A stretch of DNA of 64,000 nt from Nemophila menziesii (GCA_029959085.1 JARWIR010000010.1:30682731-30746730), one strand, 5' to 3'; positions 1 through 12,790 are shown, counted from the stretch's first letter. Numbers and translations: made by a program. The notes: generated by a model not told the origin, from the sequence alone.

Positions 1-1
1 A

Positions 2-172
2 ATGAGTACCGATCCAGATGTGTTACGTCATCCGGTTGATGGTGATAGCTGGAAAAAATTTGTAATGTTACATCAGCAAACTAAGAATATATTCTTGGGT
101 CTGGGTCTTAGTTCTGAGTGTATTCAAGACTTTCAACCACTTGTACTCACACTCGCACTAACTAGCCGATAG
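2..172 (+). pseudogene. CACTA (En/Spm) Tnp2 transposase fragment
   Basis: A reading frame of 56 codons ends in TAG at 170-172. It contains VLRHPVDGDSWKKF, the motif typical of the conserved block of plant CACTA Tnp2 transposases (pattern LRHPxDGxAWKxFD), followed by a weak LGLGLSSE that matches the usual LGLATDGFNP segment. A related motif is present in the decayed CACTA transposase on the minus strand near 59,300. The frame is cut by the window edge and by an early stop, so this is a remnant. The rest of the element may lie to the left of the window. Confidence 0.6.
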
Positions 173-1877
173 TACGAAGAGGAAAGTCTCAGATTCGTAG
201 ATGGGTTGATATTACAATTACAACGACTATACTTAACATATCATTGTATGAACCTTATTCTCAAGACCAACTAATACGGACTCACTCAACATCAGGAAGT
301 ACTCCACAAAAACCATCTATCATGAAACAGTTCAAAAGGAAGATACTACCTCTAATAACCCAAATGCTTAATTTACAAAGACCAAGTCAAGCATGTGGAA
401 GGTAATCTGGCATACCAAAATCCAAACCAAAATCTAAGTTTTTACCTGGAAGCGTTGTCGTGAAGCAATAACGAGTAAGGAAAATTTCATAAAAGAAATT
501 GATTTTACACTAATAAGTGTCAAAGATGTCCGAACATAATTGAATACACAAACATTTATTTCTTCGGCGTGGTAGAAGTCATAAGCTGGGGGCTTACTTT
601 TTTTTTGCAGATCATAATTGACCTGCGCCCAAATGAGACGATCGAGGATTGGTTCATGAAAAGTATTTATAATTATTCAAATAAGGGTTGGGGATGTAAG
701 ATAGTCACAGTGCTTACATTTTTTCTCATTTGGACAATGTAGAAAACCAGGATTAATGAATATTTTGAGAATAAACAGTGGTGTAGTGAAGAAATTCTTG
801 ATGTATCTCACTCTCTTATGAATGAATCTTTGGGGATAATTTGTCCTTCCTACCACAGACTAAATTTGTTAATCTTAGATATAGATCTGAGCCTAATCTT
901 GTATTTTTTGATCAAGACCATAATAACATTTTGTGAGGTTTCTTTAATCTGTCAGGGATCCGACATATATTCTAATTGTTCACATGGATTCCAATGACAC
1001 TTGTCTTAAAGCCCATACAAATAATACATTGTGTAAATCATCCATGAAGGTGAAGCCCCAACAACTTTGGACGCTTGCAACTTCGCAGCTTCAAATAATC
1101 TGAAAAATGTGATAATACATACCTACTTCTTGGACATAATTTGTAGTATGACATATTTGATCGGTTTGAGATAGAATATCAAGTTTATTTTAGAAATGTC
1201 ATCATTTCTCTGGGTAGCATCATAAACAAAGCTATATGTTATGATATCGGATCGTTAACTAAATAGGCAGATATTTTGTATGGGAGATATAAACTTTTTT
1301 CTTAGTCTAAATTAAAAAAATCTTTCTTCTAAACATTTTCAACTATATTTATTAGGAGTTTGATGGATTTATCTGGAATTAAGTGATGTAATATATTTTT
1401 TTATAATTTTTATGGCTTAATAAAATATATTTACCAAACAGAAGAAAATAACTTATCCGTCGTCAGAACAAATAAAAAACGATTCCAAAAATTTATATGT
1501 AACACTCTTACGAAAATATATTTACAGGAAATTGATCATTAGTCTATTATTATGGTTATTTTCTATTTTGGTCGGACATTAGTCTAGTATTGCTTTATAT
1601 TATTAGTAATGACTTGCTCCATAGATGTATTGATTTACCGTGAAAAGAGTGGACAACTTTCTTTATCCAATCAAAGAAATCATTGGACTAAAAAATATAT
1701 ATATCAAAGAAATCTTGTTCGTCATATTTTATACTTTATACGAGAACATGGCAAGTTCGATGATGACATAGATAATTGAGACACTCCTGTGCCTCCTTTT
1801 GAATAACTTTCAAGCTGAACACGGCTTTTTGTGTGGGGTATCGTAATAGGATCAAAAATATCGCGGCTTTAATAATT
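173..1877. other. AT-rich stretch, possible LINE remnant at 620-1260
   Basis: No open gene is visible. Plus-strand translation of about 620-1260 gives scattered matches to the C-terminal part of plant L1 ORF2 (FLIWTM..KTRINEYFE resembles the LWxIWKxRN segment before the RNase H region), but several stops and frame changes make this weak. The remainder is AT-rich and I see nothing in it. Confidence 0.25.
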
Positions 1878-1886
1878 TTTTAGTTT
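1878..1886. repeat. 9-bp target duplication of MULE A, left copy
   Basis: TTTTAGTTT directly precedes the left terminus of MULE A. An exact copy follows the right terminus at 19528-19536, 17.6 kb away. A 9-bp duplication is the Mutator superfamily signature. Confidence 0.85.
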
Positions 1887-2029
1887 GCAAAAATTACTCA
1901 AAAGATCTTGAAATGATCCAACAAAAGCTTGTGAATTCTTTTTCTAAGGGTACAATCAAATTTTAATACTATATGTTAAAATTTCAATTACTCATTTACC
2001 TTTTTTTGTTTTTATTTTTTATATATATT

Positions 2030-2635
2030 TATTTGATTAGAAATATTATAAAAACCTAATCATTATTCTTTCTCTCTCATCTCTCTAGTCTCCCTTTTCA
2101 CGTGAAAGCTTCCAAACCCCTCTCTCTTGCCTGAAACCTCCGTTCGTAGTAGTGAAATCCGGCGAAGCATTGAACCTCCGGCACATGAAAACCCTAGCTC
2201 GTGAAAGGAGCCGTTGTTTGCGAGCCATCATCCCAGAGAAAATCAGAGTTGCTGCTGCGAGCCTTATCCCGTAGAAACCCAGATCTGCTGCTGCGAGCAA
2301 TCGTCCTAGAGAAATCGCGAAGCTAGAGCCGAAAGAGATTCGTTCGTGAAGCTCCGAGTGGCGGCGGTTCGAAATCTGTGTCGTGAGCTTGACAACTCCA
2401 GCGAGCTGATTCATGGATCCGCCGCGCGACAAACAAGATTTGCTGCTCTTCTCTGTCGTCCTCAAGAGATGCTTGAAGCCATGGAAGATTTGTTGTTCGA
2501 GCTCCGTTATCTTGGTGGTGAAGAAGCTTCCATGGAGTCCGATTTTCGATGGTGTAAGGAGTGAAGGTACTCAAGAAGATGTAGTGATAAAGGTTTTGAA
2601 ACCTGGAGTTATTACAAGAATAATTGAACAGTACA
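2030..2635 (+). other. CT-rich leader and gene-like filler of MULE A
   Basis: An AT-rich promoter-like segment is followed by CTCTCT tracts at 2069-2100 and GC-richer, CGA/GCG-rich sequence to about 2570. The 46092-47622 element has the same arrangement read inward from its equivalent end, including the shared string AATCCGGCGAAG. Short open frames exist on both strands (for example 2346-2564 plus) but none resembles a known protein. I infer a transcribed leader, not a confirmed gene. Confidence 0.4.
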
Positions 2636-2800
2636 GGTCTTCTTGAAAAAAGACCAAATGAAGGTTTACTTGTTGGTCTATGGAAATTTCCATTTGTATT
2701 ATTGGAAAAAGAAGCTGATTAGGATTCAAGAAAAGCAGCAACTGATTTATTCTTCTTCTTTTTTTGTCAAAACTAATTTACCCTTGAATCTTGCAAAGAC
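2636..2800 (+). pseudogene. MutY (A/G-specific adenine DNA glycosylase) C-terminal fragment, 5' half
   Basis: Translation from 2636 gives EKRPNEGLLVGLWKFPFVLL followed by EKEAD, the start of the NUDIX-like C-terminal domain of MutY/MYH, which recognises 8-oxoG opposite A in base-excision repair. A TAG stop follows EAD, then DSRKAATDL resumes the same homology. The coding match runs up to 2800, where the Copia LTR begins, and continues past the other LTR at 18788. The fragment lacks the catalytic glycosylase domain, so it is a captured remnant, not a repair gene. The CAG just before the match suggests an exon border. Confidence 0.65.
2796..2800. repeat. 5-bp target duplication of the Copia element, left copy
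   Basis: AAGAC precedes the left LTR; AAGGC follows the right LTR at 18788-18792 (one substitution). Removing the element and one copy restores the MutY reading frame across the site. Confidence 0.7.
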
Positions 2801-3698
2801 TGTTGGTAAAAACTAACAATCACCGATACAGTAAAAATTGTTTTCATATAAAAATATTTAGAAAAAATGTAATACTACAACTATTACAATACAATGGAAT
2901 AATGGAATATAAAGGTATCCCAAAAACCGTAATACAACAACTATTACAAGAAATGGGAAAAGAACTTACATGGAAATATCAAAAAAAAAATTACTAGATA
3001 CGATTACACAAAACGTGCATCGTTGAAAAAGATATTCAGGGAGTACCGGTATCTCCAACAATCGTATCCCTCTTCTACTCTTATCTCTATGTCAAAATAA
3101 TTTGACTAATCATTGAGAATGGAGTGTTCCATTTTCTGAATTTCTAGAATAACATATCATTCTCTTTAGAATAATATTCTTTCTCACTAAAAGTATTTTC
3201 CTATTCTCTCTATAATAATTTTTCCATTCTCTCTAGAATTACATTTTTTCTCTTCTCTTGAAAAGCAAGTGACAAGGTCACTATTTATAGAGAAAATGAT
3301 GAGACAAAGGAAAAAAAACGTCACATAAATGCCTCTTCAATGCTCTTTAATGCTAGCCGTTTTTTTTTTTCTTTATCAAATTTTTGTAACTCCCATAACC
3401 ACTAATATATAAAAAAAAAACTATTAATCATCCATCAAGAATAAGGAATTATTTGAAATTCAATAATTCCAATGGTTTTTCTTTTTCATTTTCTAGGTGG
3501 GATTTTTTAACACATATAAAGTTTACCCACTTTTCTTAAGAGAAAGAAAGAATTAATAAAATAAAACTCTTTAATTTTACTAATTCTCTTTCTCAAATTT
3601 TTATGTGGGACTATTAGTACACGAATAGTCTTTTCCACTTCTCCCAAGAGCATGAAAGAATAATAAAATAAATTGTCTTTTATTAAATAATTCCAACA
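2801..3698 (-). repeat. Copia 3' LTR (898 bp)
   Basis: TGTTGG...CCAACA direct repeat, matching 17885-18787 along its length apart from a few substitutions and small indels. Confidence 0.85.
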
Positions 3699-3712
3699 AT
3701 CCCCCACTCAGG
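3699..3712 (-). other. Copia polypurine tract
   Basis: Read on the minus strand, TGAGTGGGGGAT lies directly before the LTR start TGTTGG. This is the expected plus-strand primer position and form in plant Copia elements. Confidence 0.7.
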
Positions 3713-4815
3713 GTCTTTGGGAGAGAAAGTGAACAGGTTTTTATAAATATCAGCATATGGGTGAATTGTACTTAAGTGGCAATATCTTTCGATTTGAATT
3801 GACACGTAGTGAAGTGAGACAACCACCGAATTCCTGTCAAGTGAACGTACTCTTGAACTTGACGGTTTTCGATCGAGACCCTCACAACACATACTCTACC
3901 CGGTTGATAGTTACAAATTCCTCAAACATCACCCTTTATTTACACATAGGTGATCTCTAAGAGTGTCTAGCCACATTAGTTGACCTCTCTCGAATTTTAA
4001 GATCATTAAGAGCAATAAAGCTCGACCTCTTCATGTGTTTCGTGAATTCATCAAGTCCTTTCTCTTTAGGACAACCCTTGCGGGCTATGAATTTGTGGTG
4101 AGTCTAAACGCTCATCCCTTTGGAAAATCAAGGACGTCTCCTTGAGGTCATATTATGATCAATATACAACAACCTCAATGGTGAATTCATCAAGTCCGTC
4201 TCAATAGGACCACCACACATGGCTATGAATTCATTAAGTTTGAGAAATATGCAACAGCCTCAACAGTGAATTCATCAAGTCCGTCTCAATAGGACCACCA
4301 CACATGGCTATGAATTCATTAAGTTTGAGCATTATACAACAACCTCAACGGTGAATTCATCAAGTCCGTCTCAATAGGACCACCACACATGGCTATGAGC
4401 CTATGAATTCATTAAGTTTTAATTTGCTCATATATGCATTATCTACACTAGATGGATATAAAGTTAGTGCATCATATAGACTTATTTGTCATAGGTTCCC
4501 CATTAATGGGTTCTAGTCCTATCACTATACTTTTCCAGGATTACTCTCTCGGGTTAAGTCTATTAGTAAACGAATCAACCATTTATTTCATTATTTATAT
4601 GAGACCCAGTTTGCGTAACAAAAAATCCTTCAAGAACTACATGAATTATTTTAAAACGCAGATTAGATCAATAGTACTCTCTCGTACTTTATTAAATGAC
4701 AAAAAATAAACCAATGTTCAACACTTGAGTCTCTTTACAATATGGAAAATACCAAGTTGAGTATAGTTCATTAATAACATCACAATCCTTATAATTATTT
4801 CATATTCATCAAGGG
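3713..4815 (-). other. Copia non-coding 3' interior
   Basis: No coding similarity on either strand. It includes the 85-bp tandem repeats annotated separately and ends at the Athila insertion site. Confidence 0.5.
4181..4420. repeat. 85-bp tandem repeat, three copies plus a diverged one
   Basis: The string GTGAATTCATCAAGTCCGTC recurs at 4181, 4266 and 4351, exactly 85 bp apart, each followed by AATAGGACCACCACACATGG. A decayed copy with the same opening is near 4046. It lies in the 3' interior of the Copia element. Confidence 0.85.
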
Positions 4816-4820
4816 GTACA
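4816..4820. repeat. 5-bp target duplication of the Athila element, left copy
   Basis: GTACA, exactly repeated at 16846-16850 after the right LTR. Confidence 0.9.
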
Positions 4821-5578
4821 TGATGTCTCCCGTTTTGTTCTAATTATTAGCCCCTTGGAGACATCCTTTTAGGTGAATAAATGACTTGTTTGATAGACTT
4901 TTAAGCTTAATTGATCATATTGCACTTTCTCCCCTTGGAAATTAACTATTTGCAGAATCTGAGCTTTTGTGCATAAATTTGACTGTTTTTAATGCAAAGT
5001 TAATAGGTTCTTGAAAGACCAATCCAAGGAGAAAAAGTGAGAATAAAGTCTTAGTGTATTTTAGAGTGTTAGGAAATGATTTCTAGTCGAGTTTCTATTT
5101 TTAGAGTACACTTTCCTATTTTGATTTCTTAATTATTGATTTATTCTTTTTAAGCATATGCGGTTTAATTATTTATTTAATGTGAAACTTTTAAAGATAA
5201 ATGGTAATTACTTAGAGGCCAAGTCAAGATAAAGATGAAAGGAAAGAAGATTTACATGGAAATAAGAAGATTTGGTAAAGATTTATTTAAAGGAGGAAAA
5301 GATAAAGCTGCCTTTTGAAATCTGAAATCCAGCCACGTTTTAGGAATTAAATCATAATAAAAGATTGGCATGGATTCTGGACGAATGGTCTGCACCAATA
5401 GAAAGAGCTTTCCAAGACAAGCAGTTTCATATATTGGAACTTCTCAAACGGATAAGTATTGAAAAAGATATGATCAAATCAAATCAGCAGAATCTTACCT
5501 TTTAAAGAGCTACGAATCTGAGAGTCTTTGACTTGTCTTCCACTCCAAGCAAAATTCGACCTAGACTCCTCCAACACC

Positions 5579-5586
5579 TATAAATA
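5579..5586 (+). promoter_or_regulatory. LTR TATA box
   Basis: TATAAATA within ACACCTATAAATACACC, about 1 kb before the LTR end; repeated at 15854-15861. The minus-strand LTR at 26578-28118 carries the same core. Confidence 0.65.
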
Positions 5587-6500
5587 CACCCCTTAACCTC
5601 CTACTTTCACACACTTCAGAGAATTAAACAAGAGGCTTAAGGTTTTCAAGTCAGAGCACGAAGGAGAGAAGAAGCTAGAAGCTGGAGGAATCCTGTTCTT
5701 CCATTCATAGTCATTCTACCCTTTAGGTTTTTCATTTATCTTTTGTATTTGAACATGAATTCCTTTTATTTAATGTTAGTTTTTAATTCCATCATGAGCT
5801 AAATTTCTTTATACTTGAGAATCGCATAAAAGGGATGAACCTTAATTAATGTTTTCTATGTTTTGAATTTGGGATTGTTAGATTTAAATTGAATTGAGTT
5901 TTAGGTATTGGATATTACTTTGTTTCATTACTAATTCTTTTAGGAACAACTAGAATTAGCTGTTAGTATTTGGGCTATTCCATATAGTGGCGTATGGATC
6001 ATCCGACAGGGGGGTTTAAATACAGATCTAGGTAATACCCGTGTAATGTCCGTTATTGACCGACAGGCTTAACTAGTTACATAGCCAAAGAGGTAAAATC
6101 ATATCATCCGAAGAGCCATATTCGACCATACAGGTGTTTATGATACTTTAGGATAGCTTCTAGGTCCACCCGACAGGGGGCTAGGAGACATTAGAGTCCC
6201 GACTAATATTATAATTCCAATTCTACCCTTAAACATAGCATAGATTACGTTGATTAGGTGGATTCCTTTGCGAGGATCAAGTATCTCTCTTATCTGAAGT
6301 TAGTCTTTTATTTGCTTTATTTCCTTTCTGTTTAGTTAATTTAGTCTTTATTTTATTTGCATCCTTTATTTTACAAAAACCAAACAAAAATCTATTTCTT
6401 TTAATTTCTGTTTAGCAATTATCTCTACTATCTGATTGATATTTGGGTTGAACCTAATCCGTCCCTGAGAACGAACTTGATTATCATATATTACTTGGGA

Positions 6501-6520
6501 CAACCGTACACTTGCGGTTA
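6501..6520 (+). other. U5 stem-loop
   Basis: AACCG-TACACTTG-CGGTT can form a 5-bp stem with an 8-nt loop, about 57 nt upstream of the primer-binding site. Related elements here keep the loop and change both stem arms together. Confidence 0.5.
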
Positions 6521-6576
6521 AGTGGTTCCTTTATTTTGCACTTAATTTTATAACACACCAGGACCCACCAAGTTTT

Positions 6577-6594
6577 TGGCGCCGCTGCCGGGGA
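6577..6594 (+). other. Primer-binding site (tRNA-Asp)
   Basis: TGGCGCCGCTGCCGGGGA, 6 nt after the LTR, is complementary to the 3' end of plant tRNA-Asp(GTC) with one mismatch (C instead of T at 6586). The minus-strand relative at 26554-26571 has the perfect form. Confidence 0.85.
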
Positions 6595-6714
6595 CGGTAG
6601 CGTGTGACCCCGGTGTTAATCTTTAGTAGTTTAATTGTTAGTTTAGTTTTAGTTTTATTTGTCAGTTTTACGCTTTGGGTTGTCTTTCTTTCTCAGGTTT
6701 ACAGGTTTTGGTTT

Positions 6715-9700
6715 ATGCGAGAAGATATCGTGATTCTTGCAAATCCCGAAAGCCTAGTTCGTGAAGCAAACAAAAGAAAGAGAGACGCTAAAGCAAAAGA
6801 GTCAGAGGAGCAATTAGCAAGAGAAACAATGGCTGGTCAACTCAACCCAGCTGCTCCTCGAAACAATGATCCGTGGTTCGCCAATGGCCCTGCAGAAGCT
6901 CCGTTTCGAGCTCCTCCCCTCGGAATTGGCCCTGCAAATATTAATGTCGAGAGATTCAGACCCGATCCTGGTATGCTATCTCAGTTTCAAAGTTATGGCA
7001 ATTACCGAGGTACACCCAGTGAAGATCCGATCCGTGCTGTACAGAAGTTCATGCAAATTTGCGATTCTTATATTACGCAAGGAGTAACTAAGGAGCAAAT
7101 GTATTTTGCTAATTTTAGATTCTTCGTTATTGATGGAGCAAGTGAGTGGCATGATTCGCAAGAACCCGGAACAATTACAACATGGGACGCATTACAAACC
7201 GCGTTCTTCGATAGATACTACCCAACGAATATGAGATTAGATGCACAAGTTGAACTAACCTCATTCAAACAAGAGGAAGACGAGACTTTGGGTAGAAGTT
7301 GGAAGAGATTTCAGATTTGCTTACGAAGAGTCCCTGATCATGGCCTCACAGAAGTTCAACAGATGAAGATATTTTACCGAGGACTTGATGGCTCTTCAAG
7401 AAAGGATCTAGACTTGCTTTGTGGTGGTGGATTCCTACAGGTACAACCAGTTCATGCGAAGATTATTTTGAATAGAACTGTAACAAATGAACTTGGTTGG
7501 AACACTGTAAGAACACCTGTTCGAGGTGGAAATACTGCATCAATTGAAGAAAAATTCACCGCCATGGAAAACAAACTCGAACAACAACTGAAACAGCTTA
7601 CTCTAGCTGTTACAAAAGGTGCTACTGGTAGAAGAGCAGATGTTAATGTTACACAAGAAGTTTATGGATGTTCTAACTGTGGTACACAAGATCATGATTG
7701 GGAGACCTGTCAAAACAATCCAGAATCCGTAATGTTCATATCCAACCGAGGAAATTACAATTCAAGTGGTCAAGGCTATCAACCGAATAGAAACCATCCG
7801 GGTTTCCAATATTCAAATCCAAATGGGGCAGCTAATCCAACTTATGCATATCAACCACGCCCCCAAGGAAACAACTTTCAACCAAGACCTCAGAACAACT
7901 ATCAAGGTGGACAAACATACGGATATCAGGCTCAGAGACAACCTCCTCAAGATGCTTATACTGAAACCATGAACCAAAAAGCTTTACCTGCTCAACCTCA
8001 AGAAGGTGCTCTAGATGTTCAACAAACCTTGACAACACTAATCAGCATTCAACAGTCTACCACGGCAACACTTAAGATGATGGAAACACAAATGGCTCAG
8101 ATAAATAAGCAATTAAATCAACGTCAGCAAGGACAACTACCGAGTGATACTGAAGAACCTAAGCAGAGAGAAGAATGTAATGCAGTAACACTTCGAAGTG
8201 GTAAGAAGCTCGCTCCACCTCCTTTTCCCGTAATGAAAGAAAAAGAAACAACTGTGAAAGAGAAACCGGCAAAAGAGGTGGAAGAAAAAGAAGATGAACC
8301 CGAATTAGTGGAAGTGGAGAAGATTCCGGAGAAGCCAAAATCGAAAGATGTTACAGAAACCCGACCTCCTCCACCTTTCCCCTCAAGAGTTCAGAAGAAA
8401 GGAGACATGGCCGAATATCAGAAGTTCTTGAATATGGTACGTGGTCTCAATATTAACGTTCCGTTCTTAGATGCTATACGCGATGTTCCGAAATACGTTA
8501 AATTCCTGAAAAGAGCCATTACCAACAAGAGACCATACCGTGAGAATGAGATGATAGGATTACCAGAAGAATGCAGCGCTATATGCCAAAGTAAGTTGCC
8601 ACCTAAACTACTTGATCCTGGGAGTTTCACGATTCCTATTTCTATTGGTAATGAGTGGCAAGGAAAAGCTTTGTGTGACTTGGGCGCAAGTATCAATTTG
8701 ATGCCCAAGTCAATTTTCGAAAAATTGAAGATAGGAAACGCTAGACCAACTTCCATGATCCTACAGATGGCTGATAGATCCCTCGCTCATCCAGAGGGAC
8801 GAATTGAAGATGTCCTCGTCAAGGCAGGTACGTTAATCTTTCCAGTTGATTTCGTTATTCTTGAATACGACGCGGATAGGAATGTCCCCATCATCTTGGG
8901 CCGACCATTCCTAGCCACGGGGCGTACTGTTATTGATGTAGAAAACGGCGAATTAACCATGCGAATCCAAGACGAGAAGGTAAAGTTCAACGTGTTTAGG
9001 GCTATGAAGTTTCCAGATCATCCTGAAGAGTGTTTCCGAATAGATATACTTGATTTAGCTACACAAGAAACGTTTGACTGTATGAATTTTAATGATATCT
9101 TGCGAGCAGCCCTAACACTTGACTTACCGGAATTGATGGAAGAACTAACCGAAACCGTAGCTGCTTTGAATTCCGGAACTATGAAACATAGGCATCTCGC
9201 CTACGAGCCATTCCGAGAACCAGGGGAGATAGTATCTAAAAAGAAACCATCTATCGAGTCTCCCCCACAACTAGAAGAAAAGCCGCTTCCATCACACCTG
9301 AGGTATGCGTATTTAGGTACTAACAACACTCTACCTGTTATTGTTTCAGCTACTTTAACAGGTTCTCAAGAAGATAAACTTTTGCGCATACTAAGAGCTA
9401 ACAAAGAGGCGATTGGTTGGACTATTGCTGACATCAAAGGTATTAGTCCTTCCTATTGCCAACACAAAATCATTCTAGACGATGAAAACGCGCGCTCAGT
9501 TGAAGGACAAAGAAGATTGATGCCAGCTATGAAGGAAGTAGTGAAGAAAGAGGTTATCAAGTTGCTAGATGCGGGAATCATCTATCCCATAGCTAGCAGC
9601 GAATGGGTGAGTCCAGTTCAATGCGTACCAAAGAAGGGTGGTATTACTACCATCTTGAACGAGCAGAATGAAGCCATTCCCTCAAGGACCGTTGTTGGTT

Positions 9701-12192
9701 GGAGAGTGTGTATGGATTATCGAAAGTTGAACAAGGCCACCAGAAAAGATCACTTCCCTCTTCCATTTATTGATCAGATGTTAGACAAGCTAGCTGGTAG
9801 AGAATATTATTGCTTTTTGGATGGATATTCAGGATACAATCAGATTTATGTAGATCCAAAAGACCAACACAAGACAACCTTTACATGTCCTTTTGGTACC
9901 TTTGCCTTCCGAAGGATGCCATTTGGATTATGTAATGCACCCGCTACTTTTCAAAGATGTATGATGGCAATTTTCTGGGACATGATTGATGACTTCCTTG
10001 AGGTATTTATGGATGACTTTTCTGTGTTTGGTGATAACTTTGAGGAGTGTTTACGGAACTTGGAGAAGGTATTGATTAGATGCAAGGAGTCTGACTTGGT
10101 TTTGAACTGGGAGAAATGTCACTTTATGGTTCGAGAGGGTATAGTGTTGGGTCACAAGGTTTCAAGTGCTGGTTTGGAAGTTGATCGTGCAAAGATTGAG
10201 GTAATCAAGACTCTTCCCCCTCCTATTTCTGTTAAAGGGGTAAGAAGCTTCTTGGGTCATGCTGGTTTCTACCGACGTTTTATCAAGGACTTTTCCAAAA
10301 TCTCTAAGCCGTTGTGCAACTTACTCGAAAAGGACACCAAATTCCTTTTTGATGAAGCTTGCATAAAGGCATTCAACGAGATTAAGGAAAAGCTTATTGC
10401 TGCACCTATTGTATTACCTCCTGATTGGAAGATTCCGTTTGAAGTTATGTGTGATGCTAGTGATCTTGCGATGGGTGCTGTTCTGGGTCAAAGAAAAGAA
10501 AAGGTATTTCATTCCATCTACTATGCTAGTAAGGTCTTTACAAGTGCTCAAGTGAATTATACCGTAACTGAGAAGGAATTACTAGCAGTAGTATATGCAT
10601 TCGACAAATTTCGTTCCTATCTCCTTGGGGCGAAAGTTGTTGTCTTTACTGACCATTCTGCGATTAAATACCTGATGGAGAAGAAAGATGCGAAGCCGAG
10701 GTTGATTAGATGGGTTTTACTGTTGCAAGAGTTTGATTTAGAGATTCGGGATCGAAAGGGTGGTGATAATCAGGTTGCTGATCATTTGTCACGTCTTGAA
10801 GGTTCTGAATCTAATGGAGGGCCTGAGTTGGTTAGAGAAGAGTTTCCGGACGAGAGTTTGTTTTCAGTTTATTCATTAGAAACTCCTTGGTATGCGGATA
10901 TTGCAAATCTTATTGTGAGTGGTTCTTTCCCTCAAGGAGCTACTTCACAAGAGAAAAAGAGACTAGCCCACCGTGCTAAACAGTTCTTTTGGGAGGATCC
11001 TTTCCTCTACAAAGTATGCAGTGATCAGATGGTGAGGAGATGCATCCCAGATAAAGATATTCTATCTATTATTATGGGTTGTCATGATTCACCATACGGA
11101 GGGCACTTCAAAGGAGACCGTACAGCTGCAAAGGTACTACAATCCGGTTTTTATTGGCCCACATTACATAAGGATTGTCATGAGTATGTCAAGAAATGTC
11201 ACAGATGCCAGTTTACTGGTAATATATCTAAGAGAGATGAGATGCCACGTAATAATGTTCTGGAAGTTGAGATATTCGATGTATGGGGTATTGACTTCAT
11301 GGGTCCTTTTGTACCCTCTAACGGAAACCTGTACATCCTACTAGCTGTTGATTACGTGTCTAAATGGGTAGAGGCTGTAGCTCTACCAACTAATGATTCG
11401 CGAGTAGTGATTAAATTCTTTAAATCACACATCTTCACTAGACATGGAACACCTCGAGTTATAATCAGTGATGGAGGTTCACACTTTGTGAACAAATATC
11501 TGAAGAAAGTTCTAGAGAAGTATGGTGTGAGACACCGTGTATCTACCGCGTATCACCCACAAGCCAATGGTCAAGCTGAGGTCTCTAATCGAGAGATCAA
11601 ATCCATTCTTGAGAAGACAGTTGGTTCCACACGCAAGGATTGGTCAATGAAATTAGATGATGCGTTGTGGGCATATCGTACTGCATTCAAGACGCCTGTG
11701 GGTGCATCTCCGTATCGTATTGTGTATGGTAAGGCTTGTCACTTACCTCTTGAGCTTGAAATGGGTGCCTATTGGGCAATTGCGGAGATGAATATGGATC
11801 CAACCTTAGCTGCGGAGAATCGTATGATGAAGTTGAATGAACTTGACGAGTTTCGATTTCATGCCTATGAGAATGCCAAGCTTTACAAAGAAAAAACGAA
11901 GAGATGGCATGACAATCGGATTCGTGAGAAGAAATTCAAAGTGGGACAGATGGTCCTCAAATATAACTCCAAGTTCAGCAACTATCCGGGTAAGTTGAGA
12001 TCAAAGTGGTCTGGTCCGTTCGTGGTGACCAAAGTTACGCCTCATGGAGCGATAGAGATAGAGAATCCAGACGAGCAACGCACCTTCATGGTGAATGGGC
12101 ATCGTCTAAAACTGTACCATGTAGGCGAGGATACCAATCGCAGAATTGATCCATATCCGGGGGAGGTCATGTACCTCCTTGAAGCTGAATAG
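6715..12192 (+). CDS. Athila-like Gag-Pol polyprotein (1825 aa)
   Basis: Single uninterrupted frame encoding the proteins for copying the element through RNA. Domains in order, counted from the ATG at 6715: Gag capsid region about 100-225; CCHC zinc knuckle 319-332 (C-X2-C-X4-H-X4-C); retropepsin with active-site Asp655 in DLGAS; reverse transcriptase with FMDD at 1098-1101; RNase H with Asp1247 in CDAS and a terminal ADHLSR; integrase with an H2C2 zinc finger, then Asp1527, Asp1586 and Glu1622 (D-D-35-E). All catalytic residues I could check are present. The frame is open for 37 further codons upstream (from 6604) but holds no ATG there, so I chose 6715, the first in-frame ATG. Gag and Pol are fused without a frameshift, as usual in this clade. 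It was probably functional very recently. Confidence 0.95.
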   Translation: MREDIVILANPESLVREANKRKRDAKAKESEEQLARETMAGQLNPAAPRNNDPWFANGPAEAPFRAPPLGIGPANINVERFRPDPGMLSQFQSYGNYRGTPSEDPIRAVQKFMQICDSYITQGVTKEQMYFANFRFFVIDGASEWHDSQEPGTITTWDALQTAFFDRYYPTNMRLDAQVELTSFKQEEDETLGRSWKRFQICLRRVPDHGLTEVQQMKIFYRGLDGSSRKDLDLLCGGGFLQVQPVHAKIILNRTVTNELGWNTVRTPVRGGNTASIEEKFTAMENKLEQQLKQLTLAVTKGATGRRADVNVTQEVYGCSNCGTQDHDWETCQNNPESVMFISNRGNYNSSGQGYQPNRNHPGFQYSNPNGAANPTYAYQPRPQGNNFQPRPQNNYQGGQTYGYQAQRQPPQDAYTETMNQKALPAQPQEGALDVQQTLTTLISIQQSTTATLKMMETQMAQINKQLNQRQQGQLPSDTEEPKQREECNAVTLRSGKKLAPPPFPVMKEKETTVKEKPAKEVEEKEDEPELVEVEKIPEKPKSKDVTETRPPPPFPSRVQKKGDMAEYQKFLNMVRGLNINVPFLDAIRDVPKYVKFLKRAITNKRPYRENEMIGLPEECSAICQSKLPPKLLDPGSFTIPISIGNEWQGKALCDLGASINLMPKSIFEKLKIGNARPTSMILQMADRSLAHPEGRIEDVLVKAGTLIFPVDFVILEYDADRNVPIILGRPFLATGRTVIDVENGELTMRIQDEKVKFNVFRAMKFPDHPEECFRIDILDLATQETFDCMNFNDILRAALTLDLPELMEELTETVAALNSGTMKHRHLAYEPFREPGEIVSKKKPSIESPPQLEEKPLPSHLRYAYLGTNNTLPVIVSATLTGSQEDKLLRILRANKEAIGWTIADIKGISPSYCQHKIILDDENARSVEGQRRLMPAMKEVVKKEVIKLLDAGIIYPIASSEWVSPVQCVPKKGGITTILNEQNEAIPSRTVVGWRVCMDYRKLNKATRKDHFPLPFIDQMLDKLAGREYYCFLDGYSGYNQIYVDPKDQHKTTFTCPFGTFAFRRMPFGLCNAPATFQRCMMAIFWDMIDDFLEVFMDDFSVFGDNFEECLRNLEKVLIRCKESDLVLNWEKCHFMVREGIVLGHKVSSAGLEVDRAKIEVIKTLPPPISVKGVRSFLGHAGFYRRFIKDFSKISKPLCNLLEKDTKFLFDEACIKAFNEIKEKLIAAPIVLPPDWKIPFEVMCDASDLAMGAVLGQRKEKVFHSIYYASKVFTSAQVNYTVTEKELLAVVYAFDKFRSYLLGAKVVVFTDHSAIKYLMEKKDAKPRLIRWVLLLQEFDLEIRDRKGGDNQVADHLSRLEGSESNGGPELVREEFPDESLFSVYSLETPWYADIANLIVSGSFPQGATSQEKKRLAHRAKQFFWEDPFLYKVCSDQMVRRCIPDKDILSIIMGCHDSPYGGHFKGDRTAAKVLQSGFYWPTLHKDCHEYVKKCHRCQFTGNISKRDEMPRNNVLEVEIFDVWGIDFMGPFVPSNGNLYILLAVDYVSKWVEAVALPTNDSRVVIKFFKSHIFTRHGTPRVIISDGGSHFVNKYLKKVLEKYGVRHRVSTAYHPQANGQAEVSNREIKSILEKTVGSTRKDWSMKLDDALWAYRTAFKTPVGASPYRIVYGKACHLPLELEMGAYWAIAEMNMDPTLAAENRMMKLNELDEFRFHAYENAKLYKEKTKRWHDNRIREKKFKVGQMVLKYNSKFSNYPGKLRSKWSGPFVVTKVTPHGAIEIENPDEQRTFMVNGHRLKLYHVGEDTNRRIDPYPGEVMYLLEAE

Positions 12193-12409
12193 ATGCGAGA
12201 GGTAACCCGTCGAGCTTAACGACGTTAAACAAAAGCCATTTCATTGTATATTAGTTTATTGCTTTCAGTTTTTCAATTCCTAGTGTATAATTCTAAGTTA
12301 GTGTCAAGTTTTAGTGTCTACTTTTAAAGAAATGAGAAGGGTATTGTGTTAATGGTGCAGGAATCGAGTTTGGATTGCTTGGAGAAATTTTTTGGAAAAT
12401 CAAAGGCTG

Positions 12410-12790
12410 GCGCGGACTACCCCCGCGGTGTACCCCCTATACCGTAGGGATGTACCGCGCCCCAAAAAAACCCGTACCACGGGTCTGTACCACGGGTTTT
12501 ATCCAGAAGCAAGAAAAAAATGAAGCTGATAGCCGCGGTGCACCGCGCCCTATACCGCGCCTCAAAAACCCGTACCACGGGTTGTGTACCGCGGGTTTTT
12601 TGACGGAGTATGTGCGGACTACCCCATGCACCGCACCCCTACACCGCAGGGCAAAAACCCGTACCACGGGGTGCTAGCTCGGGGTCAAGACAGAAGCGAA
12701 AAAAAATCAATAGCTGTTGCGCGCGGACTACCCCCGCGGACTACCCCGCGGACTACCCCCTGCACCGCAGGGATGCACCGCGGACTGGCG
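12410..12790. repeat. GC-rich near-palindromic repeat block
   Basis: In an otherwise AT-rich element this block repeats short modules: ACCCGTACCACGGGT (near 12468, 12568, 12656), GCGGACTACCCC (near 12412, 12614, 12724, 12738, 12749) and TGCACCGCAGGG variants, separated by A-rich strings such as AAGCAAGAAAAAAATGAAGC (near 12507, with a variant near 12692). The CCCGTACCACGGG module is nearly its own reverse complement, so the RNA could form strong hairpins. CpG density is high. Confidence 0.8.

Larger units (their letters stand above)
4821..6570 (+). repeat. Athila 5' LTR (1750 bp)
   Basis: Exact-length direct repeat of 15096-16845 (offset 10,275), with no mismatch seen by eye. Contains a TATA box, a region with repeated CCGACAGGGGG motifs (about 6003, 6059, 6170) and a U5 hairpin. 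Confidence 0.95.

Noticed and set aside
2085..2564. Frames of 60-126 codons in the MULE A leader as a host gene
   Set aside because: Overlapping frames exist on both strands, none resembles a known protein, and the sequence lies between MULE termini.
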